Positions 45,190 through 54,639 of a stretch of 64,000 bases of DNA are shown in pieces. How positions within the stretch are numbered: position 1 is the stretch's first letter; each line of letters begins with the position of its first letter. The stretch comes from Streptomyces sp. TS71-3 (GTDB lineage: Bacteria > Actinomycetota > Actinomycetes > Streptomycetales > Streptomycetaceae): NCBI RefSeq assembly GCF_018327685.1, contig NZ_BNEL01000003.1, forward strand, positions 3,100,001-3,164,000, in the 5' to 3' direction. A model generated the notes under the pieces. It ran no database searches and was not told where the DNA came from. It saw only the letters and a list, made by a program, of their open reading frames with translations. The position numbers were made by a program, and so were the translations under genes.

Positions 45190-45372
45190 GTGACACCAGA
45201 GAAGGCCACGGCAGAACAACCCCCCAAGGAACGCACGGACCAGCTGGTCCCGGGTGTCCCGGATACGGACCAGCTCGGCAGCCTGGACGTCTGGGCCAGG
45301 TCCGCCCCCATCCGCCTCGCGGGCTACGAGGACGACCTGGCCGAGCCGCACATCCTGCAAAGCGTCGACTGA
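45190..45372 (+). CDS. Small acidic conserved-looking peptide, possible RiPP-type precursor
   Basis: 60 residues. GTG 45190 follows AGAAGGAG by 8 bases. Sequence runs from a Lys/Glu/Pro-rich N-terminus (PEKATAEQPPKERTDQ) through DQLGSLDVWARSAPIRLAGY to an acidic end EDDLAEPHILQSVD. No Cys, signal peptide or membrane segment. The GSLDVWARSAPIRL segment with a C-terminal acidic stretch looks like a structured or processed peptide rather than a random ORF. The flanking zinc-ribbon SDR and flavodoxin genes make a modification or redox context conceivable. I do not recognise the family; the RiPP idea is speculation. Confidence 0.6.
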   Translation: MTPEKATAEQPPKERTDQLVPGVPDTDQLGSLDVWARSAPIRLAGYEDDLAEPHILQSVD

Positions 45373-45617
45373 CCGGCGCCCTTCCACGGCGCCGGCCCCG
45401 CCGGACGTGTCCTCGCGCCGGCCGCGGAACCTCCCCTGCCGCGGGCGGCACACCGGAACGTCAGGGGGGCTCGGGACCGGCGCCGGGGGTTCGGCTGTAG
45501 GGGTGGTCGTCGGCGCCCTGATGCGCCGCTGCCGCGGCGGCGGTCGCCGGGCCAGCACCATGGTCAGCGTTCCGCCGCGGTGAACGGCACGGCGGCCCGA
45601 CGCCCGGAGAGCCCTCC

Positions 45618-46355
45618 ATGACCAGCCCGACAGAGCCGGCCGCCGAACCGCCCGCCCGCTACGACGACCTGCGGGCGCTCTACATCAACTGCACCCTCAA
45701 GCGGTCCCCGGAGCGCAGCAACACCCAGGGCCTCGTCGACCGCAGCATGGCGATCATGCATGCGCAGGGGGTGCGGACGGAGCTGATCCGGGCCGTCGAC
45801 GAGGACATCGCCACCGGCGTCTGGCCCGACATGACCGACCACGGGTGGCCGAGCGACGCGTGGCCCGAGATCTACGCCCGGGTCCTGGCGGCCGACATCC
45901 TCGTCCTCGCGGGCCCGGTCTGGCTCGGCGACAACGGCTCCGTGACCAGGCAGATCATCGAGCGGCTCTACTCCTGCTCCAGCGAGCTCAACGACCGCGG
46001 CCAGTACGCCTACTACGGCCGCGTGGGCGGCTGCCTGATCACCGGCAACGAGGACGGCGCCAAGCACTGCTCGACGGCCGTCCTCTACAGCCTCCAGCAC
46101 GTGGGCTACACCATCCCGCCGCAGGCGGACGCCGGCTGGGTCGGCGCGGCCGGCCCCGGCCCGTCCTACCTGGACCCAGGCTCGGGCGGTCCGGAGAACG
46201 ACTTCACCAACCGCAACACCGCCTTCATGACCTGGAACCTGCTCCACCTGGCCCGGCTCCTGAAGGACGCGGGCGGCATCCCGGCCTACGGCAACCAGCG
46301 CTCCGCCTGGGACGCCGGCATGCGCCCCGGCTCCGAGAATCCGGAGCACCGCTAG
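45618..46355 (+). CDS. Flavodoxin-fold NAD(P)H-dependent oxidoreductase
   Basis: 245-aa flavoprotein. ATG 45618 follows GGAGAG. The FMN phosphate-loop region is LYINCTLKRSPERSNTQGLVD (residues 20-40), then DILVLAGPVWLGDNGSVTRQIIERL, a typical FMN-binding loop, and GGCLITGNEDGAKHC. It resembles flavodoxin/NQO-like reductases, using NAD(P)H to reduce quinones or FMN. It is the third gene in the group with the zinc-ribbon SDR and the 60-aa peptide, 245 bases after the peptide stop. Its stop is followed by a 14-bp terminator stem. Confidence 0.85.
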   Translation: MTSPTEPAAEPPARYDDLRALYINCTLKRSPERSNTQGLVDRSMAIMHAQGVRTELIRAVDEDIATGVWPDMTDHGWPSDAWPEIYARVLAADILVLAGPVWLGDNGSVTRQIIERLYSCSSELNDRGQYAYYGRVGGCLITGNEDGAKHCSTAVLYSLQHVGYTIPPQADAGWVGAAGPGPSYLDPGSGGPENDFTNRNTAFMTWNLLHLARLLKDAGGIPAYGNQRSAWDAGMRPGSENPEHR

Positions 46356-46360
46356 CGAAT

Positions 46361-46401
46361 CCGGGGCCGGGCCCCGTGCCCCGTCGAGGGCCCGGCCCCG
46401 G
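46361..46401 (+). terminator. Terminator after the flavodoxin gene
   Basis: Perfect 14-bp stem CCGGGGCCGGGCCC (46361-46374) with GGGCCCGGCCCCGG (46388-46401), 5 bases past the stop. Confidence 0.85.
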
Positions 46402-46797
46402 CCGCCTGTTCGCGTGCGCTCGAACCCGGGCCGCCGGCGACGGATGGTCCCGCGGACGTTCCCGCCCGGAGTTCCTGCCGAGGCCCCGCGCGGAGTCACG
46501 CGTCCCCGCCCGGAATCCCGCCGAGGTCCCCGCCCGGCCCCGGCGGTGCCCGCGAGCCGGAGCCGCGAACCCGTCGTCCCGGAGCGGCTCCCGCCCCCTC
46601 GTTGACCAGGGAATCCGGCGGAATCAGGATGAGCGTGCCGCGCGGCGGGCAGTACGGTCCCTGGCAGAACTCATCCGTCCGGCCGCCGTGCCCGGTCCGT
46701 ACCGACCGCCACGCGGCCCCCAGAGGGCACGTCCCGCGGCCGCACCATGCCGCACCCACCCGGCAACACACCCCCGAATCACTACGGAGCACCCGTC
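46402..46797. other. Promoter region of the alpha-mannosidase
   Basis: About 400 bases between the terminator and the mannosidase start. No gene supported; the last 150 bases are the likely promoter and leader. Confidence 0.4.
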
Positions 46798-49700
46798 ATG
46801 CATGACGACCGCACCCTGGTCGAATCCCGGCTCGAGCGTGTCCTCGAGGAACGCATCAGGCCCGCCGTGTACCCGGAGTCCGTGCCCCTTCAGGTGGCGG
46901 TGTGGCACGCGCCCGGCGAGCCGGTGCCCGTCGAGGAGGGCCTCGCCGCGCAGACTCAGCCGATCGCGGTGGGCGAGCGGTGGGGGGCCCCGTGGGGGAC
47001 GAGCTGGTTCCGGGTCAACGGCACCGTGCCGAAGGCGTGGGCGGGGCGCACCGTGGAGGCCCTGCTCGACCTCGGCTTCAACGAGAACATGCCGGGCTTC
47101 CAGTGCGAGGGCCTGGTCTACCGCCCCGACGGCACCCCGGTGAAGGGCCTCAACCCGCGCAACCAGTGGGTCCGCGTCGGCGCGCCGGTGTCCGGTGGCG
47201 AGGAGGTGGTGCTGCACATCGAGGCCGCCTCCAACCCGGTCATCATGGGCCACCGGCCGTTCCAGCCCACGGCACTCGGTGACAAGGACACCGCCGGTAC
47301 CGACCCCCAGTACGTCCTGACGCGGATGGACCTCGCGGTCCTCGACGAGACCGTGTGGGAACTGGTCAACGACCTCGAGGTGCTCGGCGAGCTGATGCAC
47401 GAGCTGCCCGCCGACTCGCCCCGCCGGTGGGAAGTGCTGCGAGCCCTGGAGGAGGCGCTCGACGCGGTGGACCTGCAGGACGTGAACGGCACCGCCGCCG
47501 AGGCCCGTGCCCGCCTCCAGGGGGTGCTCACCCGGCCCGCCGTACCCTCGGCGCACCGCATCAGCGCGGTCGGCCACGCGCACATCGACTCCGCCTGGCT
47601 GTGGCCCCTGCGCGAGACCGTGCGCAAGGTGGCGCGCACCGCCGCCAACATGACCGCGCTGCTGGAGGACGAGCCGGACTTCGTCTTCGCCATGTCGCAG
47701 GCCCAGCAGTGGGCCTGGATCAAGGAGCACCGGCCCGAGGTGTGGACGAAGGTGAAGAAGGCCGTGGCGGACGGCAGATTCGTGCCGGCCGGCGGCATGT
47801 GGGTGGAGTCCGACACCAACATGCCCGGCTCGGAGGCGATGGCCCGGCAGTTCGTGCACGGCAAGCGGTTCTTCATCGACGAGTTCGGCATCGACAACGA
47901 CGAGGCCTGGCTGCCCGACACCTTCGGCTTCGCCGCCGGTCTGCCCCAGATCATCAAGGCGGCGGGCGCCAAGTGGCTGCTCACCCAGAAGATCTCGTGG
48001 TCGCAGACGAACTCCTTCCCGCACCACACGTTCCGCTGGGAGGGCATCGACGGCACCCGCGTCTTCACCCACTTCCCGCCCGTGGACACCTACAACTGCT
48101 CGATGCAGGGCCGGGAGATCGCCCACGCGGTGCGCAACTTCAAGGAGAAGGGCCGGGCGAGCCACTCGCTGGCCCCCACCGGCTGGGGTGACGGGGGCGG
48201 CGGCGCCACCCGCGAGATGGTCGCCAAGGCCGCCCGGATGCGCGATCTGGAGGGTGCGGCACAGGTCGTCTGGGAGACCCCCAAGGAGTTCTTCGAGAAG
48301 GCGGAGGCCGAATACCCCGAGGCGCCCGTCTGGGTCGGCGAGCTCTACCTGGAGCTGCACCGCGCCACGCTCACCAGCCAGGCCAGGACCAAGCAGGGCA
48401 ACCGCCGCAGCGAGCACCTGCTCCGGGAGGCCGAGCTGTGGGCCGCGACCGCCGCCGTGCGCGCCGGGTTCGCCTACCCGTACGAGCAGCTCGACAGGAT
48501 CTGGAAGACGGTGCTGCTGCACCAGTTCCACGACATCCTGCCCGGCTCCTCCATCGCCTGGGTGCACCGCGAGGCCCGCCGCACCTACGAGAAGGTGGCG
48601 GAGGAGCTGACCGCCGTCATCACCGCCGCCCAGCACGCCCTGGCCGGCGAGGGCGACACCCCGCTGCTGTTCAACGCCACCCCGCACACCCGCGACGGCG
48701 TGCCGGCGGGCGGTGCGGGAGTCCCGTCCGCGCAGGGCACCGTCACGCTCGGGGAGCGGCCGGGCGGCGGCCACGTCCTGGACAACGGCCTGCTGCGGGT
48801 GGAGATCGACGAGCGGGGCCTGGTGGTCTCCGCCCGCGACCTGGCGGCCGACCGCGAGACCGTCGCCCCCGGGAAGCCCGCCGCCCTCCTCCAGCTCCAC
48901 CCGGACTTCCCCAACAAGTGGGACGCCTGGGACGTGGACGCGTTCTACCGGAACTCGGTCACGGACCTCGTCGACGCGGACGAGGTGACAGCACAGGCGG
49001 GGGAGGCCGGGGCGTCCGTCCGGATCGTGCGCAGCTTCGGCGACTCCCGGGTCACCCAGGTGCTGTCGCTCGTGCCGGGCGAGCCGCGGCTCGACATCGC
49101 CACCGAGGTCGACTGGCACGAGACGGAGAAGTTCCTCAAGCTGGCCTTCCCGATCGACGTCCACGCCGAGCGGTACGCGTCCGAGACGCAGTTCGGGCAC
49201 TTCCACCGCGCCACCCACACCAACACCAGCTGGGAGGCCGCCAAGTTCGAGGCGTGCAACCACCGCTTCGTGCACCTGGGCGAGCCCGGGTGGGGCGTCG
49301 CGCTGGTCAACGACTCGACCTACGGCCACGACGTGACGCGAACCGTGCGCGCCGACGACGGTGGTACGACCACCACGCTCCGGGCGTCACTGCTGCGCGC
49401 CCCGCGCTTCCCCGACCCGGAGACGGACCAGGGGGTGCACCGCTTCCGGCACGCCCTGGTGCCGGGTGCGACGGTCGGTGACGCGGTGCGCGAGGGCTAC
49501 CGCATCAACCTGGCGGAGCGCGAGATCACCGGTGCCGGCGAGGTGGCACCGCTGGTCGCCGTCGACAACGACGCGGTGGTGGTCACCGCCGTCAAGCTCG
49601 CCGACGACGGCAGCGGTGATGTCGTGGTGCGGTTCCACGAGGCGCACGGGGGGCGGGCGAGGGCCGTTCTCACGGCCGGTTTCCCCGTCGCTTCGGTCAC

Positions 49701-49824
49701 CGTCACGGACCTGCTGGAGCGTGAACTGTCCGGCGTCCCGGCGCCGGAGCGTACGGGGGACTCGGTTGCCGTGTCGTTGCGGCCGTTCCAGCTGATGACG
49801 CTGCGCTTGCGCCGCCGCGCCTGA
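46798..49824 (+). CDS. GH38 alpha-mannosidase
   Basis: 1008-aa retaining alpha-mannosidase, usual length for the bacterial GH38 group. ATG 46798 follows a weak CGGAG; the upstream extension at 46747 lacks support. GH38 metal and nucleophile motifs are present: AVGHAHIDSAWLWPLRE (His and Asp zinc ligands), GGMWVESDTNMPGSEAMARQ with the catalytic Asp, and the conserved DEAWLPDTFGF. The beta-sandwich C-terminal domain follows (about 620-1008). It lacks a signal peptide, so it acts on imported oligosaccharides. It is followed by a terminator, then by the L-fucose operon on the other side of a convergent regulator. Confidence 0.95.
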   Translation: MHDDRTLVESRLERVLEERIRPAVYPESVPLQVAVWHAPGEPVPVEEGLAAQTQPIAVGERWGAPWGTSWFRVNGTVPKAWAGRTVEALLDLGFNENMPGFQCEGLVYRPDGTPVKGLNPRNQWVRVGAPVSGGEEVVLHIEAASNPVIMGHRPFQPTALGDKDTAGTDPQYVLTRMDLAVLDETVWELVNDLEVLGELMHELPADSPRRWEVLRALEEALDAVDLQDVNGTAAEARARLQGVLTRPAVPSAHRISAVGHAHIDSAWLWPLRETVRKVARTAANMTALLEDEPDFVFAMSQAQQWAWIKEHRPEVWTKVKKAVADGRFVPAGGMWVESDTNMPGSEAMARQFVHGKRFFIDEFGIDNDEAWLPDTFGFAAGLPQIIKAAGAKWLLTQKISWSQTNSFPHHTFRWEGIDGTRVFTHFPPVDTYNCSMQGREIAHAVRNFKEKGRASHSLAPTGWGDGGGGATREMVAKAARMRDLEGAAQVVWETPKEFFEKAEAEYPEAPVWVGELYLELHRATLTSQARTKQGNRRSEHLLREAELWAATAAVRAGFAYPYEQLDRIWKTVLLHQFHDILPGSSIAWVHREARRTYEKVAEELTAVITAAQHALAGEGDTPLLFNATPHTRDGVPAGGAGVPSAQGTVTLGERPGGGHVLDNGLLRVEIDERGLVVSARDLAADRETVAPGKPAALLQLHPDFPNKWDAWDVDAFYRNSVTDLVDADEVTAQAGEAGASVRIVRSFGDSRVTQVLSLVPGEPRLDIATEVDWHETEKFLKLAFPIDVHAERYASETQFGHFHRATHTNTSWEAAKFEACNHRFVHLGEPGWGVALVNDSTYGHDVTRTVRADDGGTTTTLRASLLRAPRFPDPETDQGVHRFRHALVPGATVGDAVREGYRINLAEREITGAGEVAPLVAVDNDAVVVTAVKLADDGSGDVVVRFHEAHGGRARAVLTAGFPVASVTVTDLLERELSGVPAPERTGDSVAVSLRPFQLMTLRLRRRA

Positions 49825-49849
49825 TCCCCGCTGCGCGGGATCCGCTCAA

Positions 49850-49893
49850 CCCAGCCTCTTGCGGTTGTTCTCGCGACACCGCAAGGGGCTGGG
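49850..49893. terminator. Bidirectional terminator between mannosidase and gntR
   Basis: 16-bp stem CCCAGCCTCTTGCGGT (49850-49865) with ACCGCAAGGGGCTGGG (49878-49893); the single exception is a T-G pair. It lies between two convergent genes. Confidence 0.85.
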
Positions 49894-49961
49894 CGAGCGC
49901 CGCGCCCGAAGGGCGAACGTCCGAAGGACGAGGAGAAGGGGGCGAACGCACACATCGGGGT

Positions 49962-50672
49962 TCACGGGGCCAGCCGGCCCCTGAGCCACTCCTCGACCCC
50001 GGCGACATGCGCGGCCGCAGCCGCCCGCGCCGCCTCCGGATCCCGGGCCGCAAGCGCCGCATGGATCCGCTCATGCTCGCGCTTGGTGCGCTCGAACACC
50101 CCCTCCTGCTGGTAGCCGCGCCACACCCGGGCGCGGAACGTGCGCGAGGACAGGCCCTCCAGGATCGCCGCCATCGTGTGGTTGCCCGCCGCCGTCGCGA
50201 TGGCGCGGTGGAACGCCAGGTCGTGGGTGACGATGTCCTCCCACCCGTCGGTGGCCCTCATGGCCGTCAGGTGGCCCTCCACCTCGGCGAGCTGCTCGTC
50301 GGTGATCCGGGCCGCGGCCAGCGAGGTGGCCGTCGACTCCAGGATCCGCCGCACCTCCAGCAGTTCCACCAGGCCCATGCCCCGGGAGAGGTCGGCGACC
50401 ACCCCGAAGGTCTCCAGCAGGTCGCCGGCCTCCAGGCGCGTGACGTAGATCCCCGAGCCGTGCCGCGCCTCCAGCACGCCCATCACCGTCAGGGCCCGGA
50501 TCGCCTCGCGCATGGAGCTGCGGGAGATGCCGAGCTGCACCGCGAGTTCGCGCTCCGTCGGGAGCCGCTCCCCGGGCTCCAGGCGGCCCTCGCCGATCAG
50601 CGCCTTGATCTGCTCGATGGCGCGCTGCGTCACCGTGCCCTTCTGCGGGGCGCTCTCGGCGCTGTCGTTCAC
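49962..50672 (-). CDS. FadR-subfamily GntR regulator of the L-fucose operon
   Basis: 236-aa regulator. GTG 50672 follows GAAGGA and matches the usual N-terminus of the family. The winged HTH lies at residues 12-75 (KGTVTQRAIEQIKALI, ERLPTERELAVQLGISRSSMREAIRAL). The FCD ligand domain (90-230) has His residues at the metal-binding positions (HDLAFHRAI, EHERIHAAL, AAAAHVAG). It is divergent from the L-fucose transport and degradation operon. Two TnGTnnnACnA-type sites in the shared promoter are probably its operators. The effector is probably L-fucose or a pathway intermediate. Confidence 0.9.
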   Translation of the reverse strand: MNDSAESAPQKGTVTQRAIEQIKALIGEGRLEPGERLPTERELAVQLGISRSSMREAIRALTVMGVLEARHGSGIYVTRLEAGDLLETFGVVADLSRGMGLVELLEVRRILESTATSLAAARITDEQLAEVEGHLTAMRATDGWEDIVTHDLAFHRAIATAAGNHTMAAILEGLSSRTFRARVWRGYQQEGVFERTKREHERIHAALAARDPEAARAAAAAHVAGVEEWLRGRLAP

Positions 50673-50739
50673 CCTGTGTCCTTCCGTCGCTTCGCTCGCC
50701 TCTCCGTCGGCTGAGGTCGCCGCAGTGTAACCACCGATG

Positions 50740-50770
50740 TGGTCGGACCACCACGACAGTGGCCCGACCA
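50740..50770. promoter_or_regulatory. FadR/GntR operator pair
   Basis: TGGTCGGACCA at 50740-50750 is a perfect match to the FadR-subfamily consensus TnGTnnnACnA and a near-perfect palindrome. TGGCCCGACCA at 50760-50770 matches with one mismatch. The two sites are spaced by 20 bp, two helical turns, and lie between the divergent gntR and the operon. Confidence 0.8.
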
Positions 50771-50950
50771 ATACATGGGAAAAGTCGAGGGGAAATCTGC
50801 GACAGAGGGTTTTGCGGCGCCAAGTGGTCTGATAAATATCGTCCCGGCCGGGGACGGGACGCCCGGCCGGCGGGACGCTCCGCTCGGTCGCAGCACTCCC
50901 GTACATCCCTGTACATCCCGTTCACCGCTATGCGAGGAGAGTGCCGTCAG

Positions 50951-52030
50951 ATGGCCGGCAGGACAGTGCGGAACAGGCGATTCACATCGCAGGCGGTGCG
51001 TACGGCGGCTGCGGCCGCATGCGTCGCGCTTGCGCTCACGGCATGCGGCAGCACCAACGACACCGGCGCCGCCGGCGCGGGCGGTGACGGCAAGGGTGGT
51101 GGCAAGGTCGGGGTGATCCTGCCCCTGCTCACCTCCCCGTTCTGGCAGTCGTACAACGACTACGTGCCGAAGATGGCGAAGTCCGAGGGGGTCGACGCGC
51201 TCAAGACCGTCAACTCCAACAACGACCCCTCGCAGCAGATCACCGACATCAACAACGCCCTCAACCAGAACGCCAAGGGCCTCGTCGTCGCCCCCATCGA
51301 CAGCGCCGCCATCTCCGCGGGACTCGACCAGGCCGAGCGCAAGGGCGTCCCGGTCGTCGCCGTCGACGTCGCGCCCGAGAAGGGCAAGGTCGCCATGGTG
51401 GTGCGCGCCGACAACGTGGCCTACGGCCAGAAGGCCTGCGACTACCTCGGCCAGCACGTCAAGACCGGCAAGGTCGTGCAGATCATGGGCGACCTGGCCT
51501 CCGTCAACGGCCGGGACCGCTCCGAGGCGTTCCGCGCCTGCGCGAAGAAGAAGTACCCCGGGCTCAAGGTGCTGGAGATCCCCGCCAAGTGGGAGGCCGA
51601 CACGGCCGCCTCCAAGCTCGACACCCTGCTCAACGCCAACCCCGACATCAAGGGCATCTACATGCAGGCGGGCGGCGTCTACCTCGCCCCCACGCTCCAG
51701 ACGCTCAAGTCCAAGGGGCTGTTGAAGGCGGCGGGCCAGAAGGGCCACATCACCATCGTCTCCAACGACGGCATCCCGCAGGAGTTCGCCGCCATCCGCA
51801 GCGGCCAGATCGACGCGACGGTCTCGCAGCCCGCCGACTCCTACGCCAAGTACGGCATGTACTACATCAAGGCGGCGATGCAGGGGAAGACGTTCAAGCC
51901 CGGCCCGACGGACCACGACTCGAAGATCGTCGAGCTGCCCGGCGGCATCCTGGAGGACGAGCTGCCCGCGCCGCTGGTCACCAAGGACAACGTCGACGAC
52001 CCCAAGCTCTGGGGCAACACGGTCAAATGA
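50951..52030 (+). CDS. Sugar ABC transporter substrate-binding lipoprotein (RbsB-like)
   Basis: 359-aa lipoprotein. ATG 50951; the signal ends in the lipobox LTAC (about residue 34). The rest is a Peripla_BP_4 type I binding protein: VGVILPLLTSPFWQSY, IVSNDGIPQEFAAIRSGQIDATVSQP. It is first in the operon and binds the sugar outside the cell. The stop overlaps the ATG of the ATPase gene. The downstream L-fucose enzymes make L-fucose the likely ligand, though other deoxy-sugars are possible. Confidence 0.9.
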   Translation: MAGRTVRNRRFTSQAVRTAAAAACVALALTACGSTNDTGAAGAGGDGKGGGKVGVILPLLTSPFWQSYNDYVPKMAKSEGVDALKTVNSNNDPSQQITDINNALNQNAKGLVVAPIDSAAISAGLDQAERKGVPVVAVDVAPEKGKVAMVVRADNVAYGQKACDYLGQHVKTGKVVQIMGDLASVNGRDRSEAFRACAKKKYPGLKVLEIPAKWEADTAASKLDTLLNANPDIKGIYMQAGGVYLAPTLQTLKSKGLLKAAGQKGHITIVSNDGIPQEFAAIRSGQIDATVSQPADSYAKYGMYYIKAAMQGKTFKPGPTDHDSKIVELPGGILEDELPAPLVTKDNVDDPKLWGNTVK

Positions 52031-53592
52031 GCACGAGTGACACGACCGGACCGCGCCCGCTCGTCGAAGCGGACGGCATCGTCAAACGCTACGGACCCAC
52101 CGTCGCCCTCCAGGACGGCCGGCTGACCGTCCTGCCGGGCGAGTCCCACGCGCTCGTCGGCCGCAACGGCGCCGGCAAGTCCACCCTGGTGCGGATCCTG
52201 ACCGGTCTCCAGGCGCCGGACGCGGGCACCGTCCTCTTCGACGGCGAGCCCGCGCCGGCGCTCGGCGACCGCGACGCGTGGCGGCAGAAGGTGGCCTGCG
52301 TCTACCAGCACCCCACCGTCGTCCCCGAGCTGACCGTCGCCGAGAACCTCTTCATCAACCGCCAGCCGGCGGGCCGCCGCGGCTTCTTCAGCTGGCGCAC
52401 CCTGCGCACCGAGGCCGCGCGGCTCCTCGACACCTGGGACATCCACGTCGACCCGGACGCGCGCACCGCCGAGCTCAAGGTCGAGGACCGGCAGATGGTG
52501 GAGATCGCCCGCGCCCTCAGCGGCGGCGCGCGCTTCATCATCCTCGACGAGCCGACCGCACAGCTCGACAACCGCGAGATCGAGCGGCTCTTCGCGCGGA
52601 TGCGGGGACTTCAGAACTCGGGCGTCACGTTCCTGTTCATCTCCCACCACCTCCAGGAGGTCTACGAGGTCTGCCAGGCCGTCACGGTGCTGCGCGACGC
52701 CCGCTGGATCGTCACGGCACCCGTCGCGGAACTCGACCGCCCGGCGCTGGTCGAGGCCATGGCGGGGGAGCTCGTCACCCGCGAGGAGTCCGCGGCCCGC
52801 GCCGGCGTCCCCGACGACGCCCCGGTGCTCCTCGACGTCCGCGGGCTGAGCTCGGAGACCTACCACGACGTGGACCTCACCATCCGCCGCGGCGAGGTCG
52901 TCGGGCTGGCCGGATCCAGCGGCAGCGGAAAGATCCAGCTCGCCGAGGCCTTCACCGGCCTGCACCGCCCGACCGCCGGCACGGCCACGCTCCAGGGCAC
53001 CGAGCTGCCGTTCGGCGATGTGACCGGCGCCCTGCGCGCGGGCGTCGGCTGGGTGCCCCGCGACCGCCACGAGCAGGGTCTCGTGACCGGTCTCACCATC
53101 GGTGACAACGCCACCCTCAGCGTCCTCGACCGCATCGGCCGCGGCGGTTTCGTCGGCACCGAGCGCAGGCGCTCCTTCGCGGTCGACCTCATCGAACGGC
53201 TCGACATCCACGCGGAGGGCCCCGACCAGCCCGTCTCCGACCTCTCCGGAGGCAACGCGCAGAAGGTCGTCATGGCGCGCGCGCTCGCGTCCGACCCCCG
53301 GCTGCTCGTCCTCATCAACCCCACGGCGGGCGTGGACGTCAAGTCCAAGGAATCCCTGCTGCGGCGGGTCGACAACGCCCGCGAGGACGGCACCGCCGTC
53401 CTGGTCGTCTCCGACGAACTCGACGACCTGCGCCGCTGCGACCGGGTCCTGGTCCTCTTCCACGGCCGCGTCGTCGCCGAGCACCCGGCCGGCTGGAGCG
53501 ACCACGAGCTGATCGCCTCCATCGAGGGAATCGCCGCCGAAGGGCACGCGGCACAGCACACGCACTCACAAGGAGCTGAACACGATGGCTGA
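52027..53592 (+). CDS. Sugar ABC transporter ATP-binding protein (RbsA-like)
   Basis: 521-aa protein with two fused ATPase domains, typical of the RbsA/MglA family. The first: GRNGAGKST, with the signature region LKVEDRQMVEIARALS (LSVGE replaced), LDEPTA. The second: GSSGSGKIQL (Thr/Ser of the P-loop is Ile), LSGGNAQKVVMARAL, and LLVLINPTAGVDV where the Walker B Asp-Glu is Ile-Asn. So the second domain probably lacks catalytic ATPase activity while the first is active. ATG 52027 overlaps the previous stop. The permease start overlaps its end by eight bases. Confidence 0.92.
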   Translation: MSTSDTTGPRPLVEADGIVKRYGPTVALQDGRLTVLPGESHALVGRNGAGKSTLVRILTGLQAPDAGTVLFDGEPAPALGDRDAWRQKVACVYQHPTVVPELTVAENLFINRQPAGRRGFFSWRTLRTEAARLLDTWDIHVDPDARTAELKVEDRQMVEIARALSGGARFIILDEPTAQLDNREIERLFARMRGLQNSGVTFLFISHHLQEVYEVCQAVTVLRDARWIVTAPVAELDRPALVEAMAGELVTREESAARAGVPDDAPVLLDVRGLSSETYHDVDLTIRRGEVVGLAGSSGSGKIQLAEAFTGLHRPTAGTATLQGTELPFGDVTGALRAGVGWVPRDRHEQGLVTGLTIGDNATLSVLDRIGRGGFVGTERRRSFAVDLIERLDIHAEGPDQPVSDLSGGNAQKVVMARALASDPRLLVLINPTAGVDVKSKESLLRRVDNAREDGTAVLVVSDELDDLRRCDRVLVLFHGRVVAEHPAGWSDHELIASIEGIAAEGHAAQHTHSQGAEHDG

Positions 53593-54619
53593 CACCAAGG
53601 CCCCGTCGGCCCCGACCCCCGCACCGGGGCGGGCGGGACGCGAGGGGGCCGCCAAGTCCGTTCTGCTGCGCAAGGCCCGCGAACTCTCCCTGGTGCCGGC
53701 GCTGGTGGTGCTGCTGATCCTCGGCAGCGTCCTCAACGAGGCCTTCTTCACCGAGTCGAACCTGGTCTCCATCCTCGGCGCGTCCGCCTCGCTCGCCATG
53801 CTGGTGCTGGCCGAGTCCCTGGTGCTGATCTCCGGCAAGTTCGACCTGTCGCTGGAGTCGGTCGTCGGCATCGCGCCCGCCGTCGGCGCGCTGCTCGTGC
53901 TGCCCGCGGCCCAGTCCGGTTTCGGCACCGAGCTGCCCGCCGGGGTGGCCATCCTCGCGATCCTCGTGGTCGGCGCCGTCCTCGGCACCTTCAACGGGCT
54001 GCTCGTGGTGAAGCTGAAGCTCAACGCGTTCATCGTCACCCTCGCCATGCTGATCGTGCTGCGCGGCCTGCTCGTCGGCGCCACCAAGGGCAAGACGCTC
54101 TTCGGCATGCCCGACGCCTTCTTCTCGCTGGCCACCACGACGTTCCTGCGCATCCCCATGTCGGTGTGGCTGGCCGCGGTGGCGTTCGCAATCGCCGGGC
54201 TGATGCTCAAGTACCACCGCTGGGGCCGCGCGCTGTACGCCATCGGCGGCAACGTGGAGGCGGCCCGGGCCGCGGGCATCCGGGTGGACCGGGTGCGGCT
54301 GTCCGTCTACGTGATCGCCGGCGTCCTCGCATCGGTCGGCGGACTCATGTACACGGGCTACGTGGGCGCGATCGGCGCCAACCAGGGCCAGAACATGATC
54401 TTCACGGTCTTCGCCGCGGCGGTCATCGGCGGCATCAGCCTCGACGGCGGCAAGGGCACCATGTTCGGTGCCGTGACCGGCGTGCTGCTGCTCGGCGTCG
54501 TCAAGAACATGCTGACGCTCGCCCAGGTGCAGTCCTTCTGGATCGACGCCATCTACGGCGGAATCATTCTGCTCGCCCTGATGATCGCCCGTGTCACGAC
54601 CGGCCGCGCCCAGGACTGA
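53585..54619 (+). CDS. Sugar ABC transporter permease (RbsC-like)
   Basis: 344-aa inner-membrane permease, BPD_transp_2 family, with about 9-10 helices (for example [43 protein letters not shown]) and the EAA-like [26 protein letters not shown] segment that contacts the ATPase. Length is usual for RbsC. It overlaps the ATPase gene by eight bases and starts with GGAG upstream. Twenty bases after its stop the L-fuconate dehydratase gene begins, so the transporter and enzymes are one transcript. Confidence 0.92.
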   Translation: MADTKAPSAPTPAPGRAGREGAAKSVLLRKARELSLVPALVVLLILGSVLNEAFFTESNLVSILGASASLAMLVLAESLVLISGKFDLSLESVVGIAPAVGALLVLPAAQSGFGTELPAGVAILAILVVGAVLGTFNGLLVVKLKLNAFIVTLAMLIVLRGLLVGATKGKTLFGMPDAFFSLATTTFLRIPMSVWLAAVAFAIAGLMLKYHRWGRALYAIGGNVEAARAAGIRVDRVRLSVYVIAGVLASVGGLMYTGYVGAIGANQGQNMIFTVFAAAVIGGISLDGGKGTMFGAVTGVLLLGVVKNMLTLAQVQSFWIDAIYGGIILLALMIARVTTGRAQD

Positions 54620-54639
54620 CCCACACCGAAAGGCCTTAC

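Noticed and set aside
46624..49329. 901-codon minus-strand frame over the alpha-mannosidase
   Set aside because: Antisense shadow of a clear GH38 gene; His/Gly/Val-rich composition.
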